Positions 42,351 through 52,445 of a stretch of DNA of 64,000 nucleotides are shown piece after piece. Both the position numbers and the translations under genes were made by a program. Below the pieces are notes generated by a model. That model made no database searches. It saw only the letters and a program-made list of their open reading frames with translations, and had not been told where the DNA came from. Origin of the DNA: Sulfitobacter aestuariivivens. Lineage in GTDB: Bacteria > Pseudomonadota > Alphaproteobacteria > Rhodobacterales > Rhodobacteraceae. The DNA lies in NCBI RefSeq assembly GCF_014763045.1, contig NZ_JACTAG010000001.1, positions 992,001 to 1,056,000 of the forward strand, read 5' to 3'. Each line of letters opens with the position of its first letter. Within the stretch, counting starts at the first letter, position 1.

Positions 42351-44675
42351 TCAGTGCAGCTGATCGTGCACGGTGTCCGTCAGATCGCTAAGCGAAAACG
42401 GTTTGGGCAGGAACACCGAATTGGGGATTTTTGTCTGCGCTTCATCAAAACTGCCCTCTGCATAGCCTGATACAAAGACGACGCGAACGTCGGGCCGATT
42501 TTTCAGGGCCTCGCGCACCCAACTGGGTCCATCCATGCCGGGCATGACCACATCCGTTACAAATACATCGATGGCAAGCGCGTCATCTTCAAGGGTCTTG
42601 AGCGCGGCTTCGGCAGACTCCGCTTCCAGAACCGTATAGCCGCGCAACCGCAGGGCCCGGCTCGCAAACGCCCGCACCGGCGCTTCATCTTCCACGAGCA
42701 GGATGACCCCATCGTCGTGCTTGGCGCGGGACGGCGCCGCCGCCTTGGGGATGCGGTTTTGCGCAGGTGCTGATACTTCAAGCGCAGGGAAATATAGGGT
42801 GAATACCGTTCCGGTGCCCAACTCCGAATCCATAAAGATAAAGCCGCCGGTCTGCTTGATGATCCCGTAAGCCGTGGACAGACCAAGGCCCGTCCCCTCA
42901 CCCGTTCGTTTGGTCGTGTAGAAAGGTTCGAACACCTTCTGTCGTTTTTCGGGCGCGATCCCCGCACCGTCGTCCGACACTGTAACAGTGACATATTCAC
43001 CCGGCGGCACACTGACCCTGTCGCGCGACATCGGCTTTTCCAGTGTCACGCATTCGGTGAGGATTTTGATCTCACCACCTGCAGGCATCGCATCACGTGC
43101 ATTGACCACAAGGTTCATCAAGACCTGTTCCAGCTGACGCTTGTCCGCACGAATGGGTTTTAGCACCGGATCGTGGCTGAGGGTCAGTGTAATTTTCTCG
43201 CCCACGAGGCGGTTCAGCAAATGAGTGAGATCGGCCATCGTGTCGCGCATGTCCACCGTTTCGGGCCGCAAGGTCTGCTTGCGCGAGAAGGCCAGCAACT
43301 GACCAACCAAAGCCGCCGCGCGGTTGGCGTTCTGATTTATCTGGACAAGGTCCCCATAGTCCGGATCCCCCTGATCATGCCGCAGCAACAACAGATCGCA
43401 ATGCCCCGCTATGGCCGTCAAAAGGTTGTTGAAGTCGTGTGCGACACCACCCGCAAGCTGACCGATGGCCTGCATTTTCTGACTTTGAACAAACTGCGCC
43501 TCAAGGGACTTCAGCTCTGTCGCGTCATTAAGAACCGCGATCAGAGAAGGTTCTCCTTCTTCGGTGATGCGGTTGAGGGTTACCTGAACGAAGACTTCCT
43601 TGTCCGTTCGCGTCAACCTGAGAAATTCGGATTTTTGCGCCAGACGTCCGGCAACCGTATCTGCAAGCCAATCCGCGATGGACCGCCCCAGCCCTTCCAT
43701 CAATTGCGACAAATGCACCTCTTCGGCAAGCTGCACGCCAATCAATTTGGACGCCATGCGATTGTAAGACTGAACCGATCCATCCGGCGCGACCTTGATC
43801 AGCGGTACGGGCATGTCCTGAAAAACCTGCCATCCCTGTTGCAGATCGCCCCCAGCCGGTCCGGGCAGGAAATAGAGGGCGCGCCGTCCGGCCCCGCCGG
43901 GTGTCTCGGCCACAAGGACCTTTTGCCGCCCCTCGGCTGTGGTGATTTCATTCAGGCTGCCCTGCTGTACGGGCAGGGACGGAAAGATCTTTTCGAGCGA
44001 CTTGGCCCGCGACCCGATCAGGGCACGCGCGCCGTCATTCATGTAAAGCACCGTGTCATTGCGCCCGACCATGACCATTGGCAAACCGTTCGTCTCTGGC
44101 CCGCGCGGCATCTGCCGACGCTCGACCTGCTCAATCCGCCAGACAAACGCGTCCTGCGCCATATTTTGCACCGAGATGCGCAGCGGCGGCCCACGCACGG
44201 CAATATCTTCCTGCGCGGACCCGGAGGCCTGAGCACGTTGTTGAAGGCGAAACAGAATGCTGCCCGGGTTGGCAAGAGTATCGCCAAGCGCCGCAGTCAG
44301 CGTTTCCGCCTCTGGCTTGGCGAAGGTGTCAAGCGAGGCTGCGTTGCGAGAGGTGATCGTGCCTTCCGACGTGGTGATAAATCCTGGCGTCGCATCCTTG
44401 GCCATGAAAAGCGCGACCGCATCAAGGCCCGCGGACCGGACCGCCCTTGCGCGCGCATTCAGGATCCAGAACGCGCCCGACATGACGAGAAGGGTCATCG
44501 CGACGCTCAACAAACCCAAAGTCAGGCTGCGATTGGGGCTGATCAGGGCAAAGACGGTGACGGCGAAAGCCACCAGCAATAAAAGACGCAGGCGGCCCTG
44601 CGCCTTGCCGGCCATGGCGCCCAGCCGATCTTGCTGATTTTCAATGTCTTCTGACAAACCAGTCCCCGCTTGCAC
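42351..44675 (-). CDS. cckA: Hybrid histidine kinase CckA
   Basis: The 774-residue membrane kinase and phosphatase heads the CckA-ChpT-CtrA phosphorelay. Two N-terminal spans (about 30-75) are followed by PAS-like domains, a HisKA domain with phospho-His in GGVAHDFNNLLTAIAGH, an ATPase domain (VVNARDAMP, VTVSDDGAGI, GTGLGLSTAYGII) and a C-terminal receiver with phospho-Asp in VFVTDVVMPGMDGPSW and VFVSGYAEGSFDEAQ. The HDFNNLLTAI and VSGYAE pieces are diagnostic. In this family it affects motility and gene-transfer agents. The first codon is GTG; an in-frame ATG at 44615 is an alternative. Confidence 0.93.
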   Translation of the reverse strand: MQAGTGLSEDIENQQDRLGAMAGKAQGRLRLLLLVAFAVTVFALISPNRSLTLGLLSVAMTLLVMSGAFWILNARARAVRSAGLDAVALFMAKDATPGFITTSEGTITSRNAASLDTFAKPEAETLTAALGDTLANPGSILFRLQQRAQASGSAQEDIAVRGPPLRISVQNMAQDAFVWRIEQVERRQMPRGPETNGLPMVMVGRNDTVLYMNDGARALIGSRAKSLEKIFPSLPVQQGSLNEITTAEGRQKVLVAETPGGAGRRALYFLPGPAGGDLQQGWQVFQDMPVPLIKVAPDGSVQSYNRMASKLIGVQLAEEVHLSQLMEGLGRSIADWLADTVAGRLAQKSEFLRLTRTDKEVFVQVTLNRITEEGEPSLIAVLNDATELKSLEAQFVQSQKMQAIGQLAGGVAHDFNNLLTAIAGHCDLLLLRHDQGDPDYGDLVQINQNANRAAALVGQLLAFSRKQTLRPETVDMRDTMADLTHLLNRLVGEKITLTLSHDPVLKPIRADKRQLEQVLMNLVVNARDAMPAGGEIKILTECVTLEKPMSRDRVSVPPGEYVTVTVSDDGAGIAPEKRQKVFEPFYTTKRTGEGTGLGLSTAYGIIKQTGGFIFMDSELGTGTVFTLYFPALEVSAPAQNRIPKAAAPSRAKHDDGVILLVEDEAPVRAFASRALRLRGYTVLEAESAEAALKTLEDDALAIDVFVTDVVMPGMDGPSWVREALKNRPDVRVVFVSGYAEGSFDEAQTKIPNSVFLPKPFSLSDLTDTVHDQLH

Positions 44676-44760
44676 GAATCGTCAGGCCATTACGCGCAAT
44701 AAGGGTTAATCAGCCTTTAATCACGGCCGATCAGCACGCCTAAGTTGAAAATACAAAATA

Positions 44761-45921
44761 CTACTCTCGCGTCAAGTGCGCTGTGAAAAAGCCGTCTCCT
44801 TGGGACGTGACCCCAAAGCGGCGTTGGAACGGCGATGCCCAGCCGGCATGCCTGTCAAGAAACGCGGCGACGCGGTCTTCATTCTCGGATGCGAGGACAG
44901 AACAAGTGGCATAGACCAGTGTTCCCCCGGACGAGAGCAGAGGCGCGGTCGCATCAAGAATGTCGTCCTGTATCTGCGTCAGGGCGGTCAAACGGTCAGG
45001 TGTCAAAAGCCATTTGCCTCCGGGCGCGCGCCGCCACGCACCGGAACCCGAACAGGGCGCATCGCATAAGATCACGTCGTAAGGCGCTGTTTTTAGAACC
45101 TGATCGTGATTCAGGATTGCAATCGAAGTACCTGCCCGATTTGCCCGCTCGGGCAGATCGGTCATGCGATTTGGGTCGGCATCATGGGCATACACGCGCC
45201 TGCTTGTCTGGGCGGCAAGCGCAAGTGCTTTGCCACCACCGCCAGCGCAATAATCCAGTACCTTTCGACCTGCAGGGATGGCATCCACCACGGCCTGGCT
45301 TGCGCCGTCCTGAAGCTCTACCAGGCCTTCCTTGAAGACACTTGTCTGCTTGATCCGGCGCGCGCCCTGCGTGACCGTCAACGCGGTCGGTGACAGCGAA
45401 TTTCTTTCGGTATCAACGCCTTCCAAGGCGAGCTTTTCAGCCGCTTGCAAAACTGTGGTCCGTGCCACATTGACCCGCAAATGCACAGGAGCACGGGTTT
45501 GAAGGGCCTGCGCGGTCGCGGTTGTATCTGCGCCCAGCGAGGCCTCGAAGAGCGGCACAAGCCAATCGGGCAGGTTCAGCGCGGTTGACAGATCGGCAGG
45601 TGGGCCGGGAAAGGCGCGCTCTTTATCGCTGAGAGGGGGAGGCGCATGACCTGCGCCATCGAACAGGGCAGACAGGTCCGCGCCCTGCTGATGCAAAAGG
45701 CCGATCATCAGGGCGCGTCCGTCTTGCCCCTGGCCGAAATGCGCCGCCGTCCTGCGACAACGCAGGACATCAAAGACATGATCCCGCACCGCGGCCCGGT
45801 CCTTGGAGCCCGCAAATCGGCTGTTCCTTGCCCAGCGGGTCAACGCTTGTTCTGCGGCGCGGCCCTGGGACATATCGTCGAGAATTTCAATCGCTGCCGC
45901 GACCCGCGCACCGGGCGTCAC
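44761..45921 (-). CDS. RsmB/NOP-family RNA (cytosine-5) methyltransferase
   Basis: The 386-residue protein has an N-terminal NusB-like RNA-binding part (TPGARVAAAIEILDDMSQG...) and a Rossmann methyltransferase core with LDYCAGGGGKALAL (SAM site), CDAPCSGSGAWRRAPGGKW and TLVYATCSVLASENEDRV, the two catalytic-cysteine motifs of m5C RNA methyltransferases. Target is probably rRNA, but relatives modify tRNA. It lies 50 bases after guaB on the same strand, likely one transcript. Confidence 0.92.
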   Translation of the reverse strand: MTPGARVAAAIEILDDMSQGRAAEQALTRWARNSRFAGSKDRAAVRDHVFDVLRCRRTAAHFGQGQDGRALMIGLLHQQGADLSALFDGAGHAPPPLSDKERAFPGPPADLSTALNLPDWLVPLFEASLGADTTATAQALQTRAPVHLRVNVARTTVLQAAEKLALEGVDTERNSLSPTALTVTQGARRIKQTSVFKEGLVELQDGASQAVVDAIPAGRKVLDYCAGGGGKALALAAQTSRRVYAHDADPNRMTDLPERANRAGTSIAILNHDQVLKTAPYDVILCDAPCSGSGAWRRAPGGKWLLTPDRLTALTQIQDDILDATAPLLSSGGTLVYATCSVLASENEDRVAAFLDRHAGWASPFQRRFGVTSQGDGFFTAHLTRE

Positions 45922-45971
45922 GGCGTGTGAACCACTTTAATAAACGATCTTATCCCATTGATCATAATCCG

Positions 45972-47441
<1,470 letters not shown>

Positions 47442-47554
47442 TCATTTGGCAAGTTCCTATCTCACGGACGGCAGGAGATGGAAAGGGGGTTTGTCAGCGC
47501 GGTCTTGCGTTGCGCGAGGGGTTGCGGAAAGGTCGCTGCAAAGGGAGGCTTTGG

Positions 47555-48514
47555 ATGATGGATCACGGGTATGAAAAAGGCAGACTGGACCTGCCATTTG
47601 TGGGCATCTCGACCTTCGGGAAAAGGCCCTATGTCGCCGATTGGGCGGCGCTGGATGCGGATGTGGCCATTTTGGGCGCGCCTTTTGATGCGGGCACCCA
47701 ATGGCGCAGTGGTGCGCGGTTTGGGCCGCGTGGCGTGCGCGAGGCGTCAACGCTTTTCAGTTTTGGCCATGCGGGGGCCTATGACCATGAGGATGACGCG
47801 ACCTATCTGCCGGGGGATGTGAACATTGTCGATATCGGTGATGCGGACATCGTTCATACCGATACCGATGCCAGCCATGCCAACATCGAAGCGGGGGTGC
47901 GCGCAATCCTGGACGCAGGCGCCCTACCCGTGGTGATCGGTGGCGATCATTCGGTGAATATTCCCTGCATTCGGGCGTTTGAGGGGCAAGGTGACATTCA
48001 TATTCTGCAGATCGATGCGCATCTCGATTTTGTCGATGAACGCCATGGTGTGCGGCACGGGCATGGCAATCCGATGCGCCGTGCTGCTGAGCAGGATTTT
48101 GTAACCGGCCTGACGCAGGTGGGTATCCGCAATGTCAGCTCCACTGCCAAGGAAGGCTATTCAGATGCCCGTGCGATGGGGTCTGATATCATTTCCGTCC
48201 GCCAGGCGCGCGAGATGGGAACGCGCGGGGTATTGGAACATGTGCCGGTGGGCGCACGGGTGTATGTGACGATTGATATCGATGCGTTTTGCCCCTCGAT
48301 CGCCCCGGGAACGGGCACCCCGTCGCATGGGGGGTTCTTGTATTACGAGGTGCTGGAGCTTTTGCAGGCTGTGTCCGAGCGGCACGAGGTGGTGGGCATT
48401 GATCTGGTGGAAGTGGCACCGGACTATGATCATAGCGGGTCCACAACGATTCTGGCGGCACAGATTCTGCTGAACTTTCTGGGTTTCATCTTTCACGCAC
48501 GCGCGCAGTTGTGA
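47555..48514 (+). CDS. Agmatinase-type ureohydrolase
   Basis: A 319-residue binuclear manganese hydrolase of the arginase/agmatinase family. Metal ligands lie in GGDHSVNIP, IDAHLDF and DIDAFCPSIAPGTGTPS. The Mn motif has Cys after DIDAF where Asp is common (DIDALDP), a variant seen in some subgroups acting on guanidino compounds other than agmatine, so the substrate is not fixed; agmatine to putrescine and urea is the default reading. AGGGAGG at 47542-47548 supports the ATG at 47555 (or 47558). It is divergent from guaB. Confidence 0.88.
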   Translation: MMDHGYEKGRLDLPFVGISTFGKRPYVADWAALDADVAILGAPFDAGTQWRSGARFGPRGVREASTLFSFGHAGAYDHEDDATYLPGDVNIVDIGDADIVHTDTDASHANIEAGVRAILDAGALPVVIGGDHSVNIPCIRAFEGQGDIHILQIDAHLDFVDERHGVRHGHGNPMRRAAEQDFVTGLTQVGIRNVSSTAKEGYSDARAMGSDIISVRQAREMGTRGVLEHVPVGARVYVTIDIDAFCPSIAPGTGTPSHGGFLYYEVLELLQAVSERHEVVGIDLVEVAPDYDHSGSTTILAAQILLNFLGFIFHARAQL

Positions 48515-48555
48515 CCTTATTGAGCGGGCAAGCCCGCATTTGATTTATTTGGGAA

Positions 48556-48606
48556 TGAAGGACGCTGTCCTTCAAACTACCTGGGAATATTCTGGCCAGA
48601 AAAAGA
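48556..48606 (+). repeat. Hairpin-tail dispersed repeat, copy 3
   Basis: Stem TGAAGGAC/GTCCTTCA with loop GCT (48556-48574) is followed by AACTACCTGGGAATATTCTG and GCCAGAAAAAGA. It lies 41 bases after the agmatinase-type gene and is nearly identical in its tail to the copy at 56399. Confidence 0.8.
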
Positions 48607-48704
48607 GCCCTTGGCGGCGCAGATGTTTGCTGGGGTGACGTTGTTGGGCTGTTGTCTTTCCCAACGCGCGTTATGGTGCGCGAAAGTGCATTGAGGACAA
48701 GACG

Positions 48705-50750
48705 ATGAGCAGCGATCCTTTGGTGATATTCACCCCCTCCGGCAAGCGCGGCCATTTTGCCGTTGGCACGCCGATACTGACAGCCGCGCGGCAGCTTGGG
48801 GTCGATCTGGACAGTGTATGTGGCGGGCGAGGAATTTGTTCCAAGTGTCAGATCACGCCGGGGTTTGGTGAATTTCCAAAGCACAAGGTGACGGTCAGGG
48901 ACGGGGCGCTGTCTGAGTGGAACAAGGTTGAGCAGCGCTATCAGGACAAACGCGGGTTGAAGGAAGGGCGGCGGCTGGGGTGTCAGGCCACGGTGCAGGG
49001 CGATGTGGTCATCGATGTCCCGCCTGAGAGCCAGGTGCACAAACAGGTCGTGCGCAAACGGGCTGAGGCGCGTGATATTGTGCTGAACCCATCCACCAGG
49101 CTGTTTTATGTTGAGGTTGCCGAACCTGACATGCACGACCCCTCAGGGGATCTGGAGCGGTTGCAGAATGCGTTGCGCGATCAGTGGGCGTTGGAGAATG
49201 TCACGGCTGATCTGCATATTTTTCAGCAGATGCAGCCTATTTTGCGCAAAGGGGCGTGGAAGGTGACCGTTGCGGTCAATCTGGGAGATGCCGAAAACCC
49301 GGCCCGGATTATGCATATCTGGCCGGGGTATTATGACGGTACGGTCTACGGGCTGGCGGTTGATCTGGGCTCCACCACCATTGCGGCGCACTTGTGTGAT
49401 TTGCAGACCGGGGAGGTTGTCGCCTCTTCCGGGGTGATGAACCCGCAGATCCGCTTTGGTGAGGATCTGATGAGCCGGGTGAGCTATTCGATGATGAACG
49501 CCTCTGGCGCGGATGAAATGACCCGGGCAGTACGCGAGGGCATGTGTGCCTTATTCGAACAGATTGCCGAGGAAGGCGGGATTGACCGTGGGCTGATCGT
49601 GGATGCGGTCTTTGTGTGCAATCCGGTGATGCACCATCTGTTCTTAGGCATTGATCCTTTTGAGTTGGGGCAAGCGCCCTTTGCGCTGGCCACCTCCAAT
49701 GCGCTGCGGTTGCGGGCCGTTGATCTTGATCTGAATATTCACCCTTCTGCGCGCGTCTATCTGTTGCCGTGTATTGCGGGCCATGTGGGGGCGGATGCGG
49801 CAGCGGTTGCACTGAGCGAGGCGCCGGATAAATCCGAGGATCTGGTGCTCGTGGTCGATGTCGGCACCAACGCGGAGATCTTGCTGGGGAACAAGGAAAA
49901 GGTGCTCGCCTGTTCCTCGCCCACCGGCCCGGCGTTTGAGGGGGCGCAGATTTCGTCCGGTCAACGGGCCGCACCCGGCGCGATTGAGCGGGTGGAGATT
50001 GACCCTGCCACCAAGGTTGCGCGATTCAAGGTGATCGGGTCGGATCTGTGGTCGGACGAAGACGGATTTGACGACGCGATCGCCACGACCGGGGTGACCG
50101 GTATTTGCGGATCAGGTATCATCGAGATGGTGGCCGAGATGCGCATGCAAGGCATCGTGGACGCGCCGGGGCTGATTGGCACGGCCGAGCAGACGGGCTC
50201 GGCCAATGTGTTCGCTGACGGGCGCACCAATTCCTACCTCGTTTACGACGGCACTGCCGCAGGCGGGCCGCGGATCACGGTCACGAACCGGGATATCCGT
50301 GAGATCCAGATGGCCAAGGCCGCGCTCTATTCCGGGGCGCGTCTGCTGATGGACAAGTTCGGCGTCGATAAGGTGGACCGAGTGGTTCTGGCGGGGGCCT
50401 TTGGCGCGCACATCTCGACCAAGCACGCGATGGTGCTGGGGATGATCCCGGATGCGCCACTGGATAAGGTCACCTCGGCCGGCAATGCAGCGGGTACAGG
50501 TGCGCGGATTGCGCTGCTCAATACCGCCGCACGGGGCGAGATTGAGCAAACCGTGCGACAAATTCACAAGATCGAAACCGCGATCGAGCCGCGCTTTCAG
50601 GAGCACTTTGTGAATGCCTCAGCCATCCCTAACGCGGTGGAGCCCTTTCCGATCCTCAACAGCATTGTTACCCTGCCAAATGAGACCTTCAACACAGGGG
50701 GCGGCGGTGAGGCCGAGGGCGGCGGGCGCAGAAGGCGGCGGGCGCGTTAA
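48705..50750 (+). CDS. Reductive activator of corrinoid enzymes (RACo/RamA-like, ASKHA)
   Basis: The 681-residue protein has an N-terminal 2Fe-2S ferredoxin domain (Cys39, Cys45, Cys48 in CGGRGICSKC, and Cys93), a linker, and a large C-terminal ASKHA ATPase (GLAVDLGSTTIAAHLCDL, VVDVGTNAEILLGN, SPTGPAFEGAQISSG, GAFGAHIS). It ends in a Gly- and Arg-rich tail. Such proteins use ATP to reduce inactive Co(II) corrinoids. Roseobacter-group bacteria split methionine synthase into separate proteins, and in Phaeobacter a RamA-like protein is needed for it, so reactivation of methionine synthase is the likely job. The synthase genes are not in the window. Confidence 0.9.
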   Translation: MSSDPLVIFTPSGKRGHFAVGTPILTAARQLGVDLDSVCGGRGICSKCQITPGFGEFPKHKVTVRDGALSEWNKVEQRYQDKRGLKEGRRLGCQATVQGDVVIDVPPESQVHKQVVRKRAEARDIVLNPSTRLFYVEVAEPDMHDPSGDLERLQNALRDQWALENVTADLHIFQQMQPILRKGAWKVTVAVNLGDAENPARIMHIWPGYYDGTVYGLAVDLGSTTIAAHLCDLQTGEVVASSGVMNPQIRFGEDLMSRVSYSMMNASGADEMTRAVREGMCALFEQIAEEGGIDRGLIVDAVFVCNPVMHHLFLGIDPFELGQAPFALATSNALRLRAVDLDLNIHPSARVYLLPCIAGHVGADAAAVALSEAPDKSEDLVLVVDVGTNAEILLGNKEKVLACSSPTGPAFEGAQISSGQRAAPGAIERVEIDPATKVARFKVIGSDLWSDEDGFDDAIATTGVTGICGSGIIEMVAEMRMQGIVDAPGLIGTAEQTGSANVFADGRTNSYLVYDGTAAGGPRITVTNRDIREIQMAKAALYSGARLLMDKFGVDKVDRVVLAGAFGAHISTKHAMVLGMIPDAPLDKVTSAGNAAGTGARIALLNTAARGEIEQTVRQIHKIETAIEPRFQEHFVNASAIPNAVEPFPILNSIVTLPNETFNTGGGGEAEGGGRRRRRAR

Positions 50751-50811
50751 CTTGTGATCCGGAGGCACTTTGGTCAGGATATGTGCAACACTACCCGAAA
50801 GGCCTTCTGAA

Positions 50812-51378
50812 ATGAAACGATTGATCCCTTCCCTGCCAGAAACACCTGATCTGGGCGATGTGTTCAGAGCGTTCCCGACCAACGTGGTGCAGATCCTGCA
50901 ACTGGACGATGCGATCATGTGTGACCCGGCGGCGATCAATCAGGGAGATCGTGAGCTGATTGCGGCCTATGTCTCAGCGCTTAATGCCTGCCAGTTCTGT
51001 GCAGGCGCGCATCTGAATGCGGCAGAAGCGTTCGGCATCGAACGCACGGTTCTGGACGAGTTGCTGAACGATGTGGAGACAGCGCGCGTCGACACGGCGC
51101 TGAAGCCTATCCTGCGATATGTCGGCAAGCTGACCCAGACACCCTCGCGGCTGACCGAGGCGGATGCGCAAGCGGTCTATGCCGCTGGCTGGTCCGAAGA
51201 GGCGCTATATGATGCGATCAAGGTGTGTGCGCTCTTTAACTTCATGAATCGGATCGTGGAGGGCACGGGCGTAAGCGCGGATGTCAGCGGCAGCAGGCCA
51301 GTCACCGAGGCGGACAAGAAAGAGCGGCGGGCACGGCGGTACACCGACTGGGCGCGTGCTGAAGGTTTGATGTCATGA
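50812..51378 (+). CDS. AhpD-like/carboxymuconolactone decarboxylase family protein
   Basis: The 188-residue helical protein has the AhpD-type redox motif in NACQFCAGAHLNAA (CxxC with following His), typical of alkylhydroperoxidase-like or peroxidase-related proteins. It probably reduces peroxides or related oxidants, but the partner is unknown. The ATG at 50812 (MKRLIPSLPETPD) matches the usual start; a TTG at 50770 with GGAGG at 50761-50765 in the same frame is a possible alternative. The stop overlaps the next start by ATGA, so it is coupled to the methyltransferase. Confidence 0.85.
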   Translation: MKRLIPSLPETPDLGDVFRAFPTNVVQILQLDDAIMCDPAAINQGDRELIAAYVSALNACQFCAGAHLNAAEAFGIERTVLDELLNDVETARVDTALKPILRYVGKLTQTPSRLTEADAQAVYAAGWSEEALYDAIKVCALFNFMNRIVEGTGVSADVSGSRPVTEADKKERRARRYTDWARAEGLMS

Positions 51379-52211
51379 GTGCGGATAACGCCGATCAGGT
51401 GGCCTTCTGGGGCGGCAACGCGGGTGAGAAGTGGGCGGCGTACCAGGGGCAGATGGATGCGCAATTGCAACCTGTTCTCGACGGGGTGCTTGACCGCGCA
51501 GACCTGCAGGCGGGACAAAATGTGCTTGATGTGGGCTGTGGCACCGGGGCGAGCACTTTGCAGGCCGCTTCGATGGTCGCACCGGGCGGACATGTGCTGG
51601 GCGCAGATGTATCAGAGCCGATGCTGGCACTGGCCAAGACGCGCGGCGATGGGGTGTCAAATGCGGCGTTTGCCGAAGCTGACGTAGCTGTCCATGATTT
51701 TAAAGCGGGGCATTTCGACCGGGTCATTTCCCGCTTTGGCGTCATGTTCTTTGCTGATTCCGTTGCGGCCTTTGCCAATATCGCCGGAGCCATGAAACCC
51801 GGTGCGACACTGACCTTCGCAAGCTGGGGACAGATTGACCGCAACCCCTATTTTACCGTGCCCGCGCAAGCCGCCAAAGCCCTGTTGGGACCTATGCCCA
51901 AATCCGACCCCGATGCGCCCGGCCCCTTTGCGTTTCGGGACATCGACAAGGTCGAGGGCATCCTGCGCGACGCAGGTTTTGCAGATGTGTCGGGCGCGGC
52001 GAATGATCTTGTGCTATCTCTGCCGGGTGGCGCATCCGAACTGGCGCAGTTGAGTTGCGAGATCGGATCGGGCGCGCGCGCGCTTGACTATTTCGAGAGC
52101 GACGCCGCCACCGCAGCCCGGCTGCAGGCCGACATTACCGAGATCTACGCGGGCTTCCCAAACGAGGCCATTCCAGCGGAAATCAACTATTTCACGGCGA
52201 CCAAACCCTGA
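51375..52211 (+). CDS. Class I SAM-dependent methyltransferase
   Basis: The 278-residue protein has the SAM-binding motif VLDVGCGTGAST, the acidic-loop region VLGADVSEPMLALAK, DVAVHDFKAGHFDRVISRFGVMFF and a C-terminal substrate lobe. These match the UbiE/MenG-like branch (Methyltransf_11 type), but the substrate is not determined. It overlaps the AhpD-like gene by four bases. A tRNA-Gly gene follows 63 bases later. Confidence 0.86.
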   Translation: MSADNADQVAFWGGNAGEKWAAYQGQMDAQLQPVLDGVLDRADLQAGQNVLDVGCGTGASTLQAASMVAPGGHVLGADVSEPMLALAKTRGDGVSNAAFAEADVAVHDFKAGHFDRVISRFGVMFFADSVAAFANIAGAMKPGATLTFASWGQIDRNPYFTVPAQAAKALLGPMPKSDPDAPGPFAFRDIDKVEGILRDAGFADVSGAANDLVLSLPGGASELAQLSCEIGSGARALDYFESDAATAARLQADITEIYAGFPNEAIPAEINYFTATKP

Positions 52212-52274
52212 TCCGCCTGGGCCGTTCTGCCCTTGACGCTGTCATGGCAGAGGCCTATCCCATGCAAGGCTCAG

Positions 52275-52348
52275 GCGGGTATGGTGAAAAGGTATCACGG
52301 CAGCTTCCCAAGCTTTAGTTACGGGTTCGATTCCCGTTACCCGCTCCA
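52275..52348 (+). tRNA. tRNA-Gly (anticodon CCC)
   Basis: A 74-base cloverleaf including CCA: acceptor GCGGGTA/TACCCGC perfect, D stem GTGA/TCAC, T stem ACGGG/CCCGT with loop TTCGATT. The anticodon loop TTCCCAA gives CCC (reads GGG). The anticodon stem GCAGC/GCTTT has only three Watson-Crick pairs, with a G-U closing pair at its outer end and a C-U mismatch next to it. It is otherwise a good tRNA, transcribed to the right. Confidence 0.88.
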
Positions 52349-52445
52349 GCTACTCCCTTGTCTGATCCAGACCGGGGCGATGGCGCGCCAGCAGCGCTTT
52401 GATTGCGGGCCAGCGTGGCAGGACTGATGGGCATTGACGATGCCC

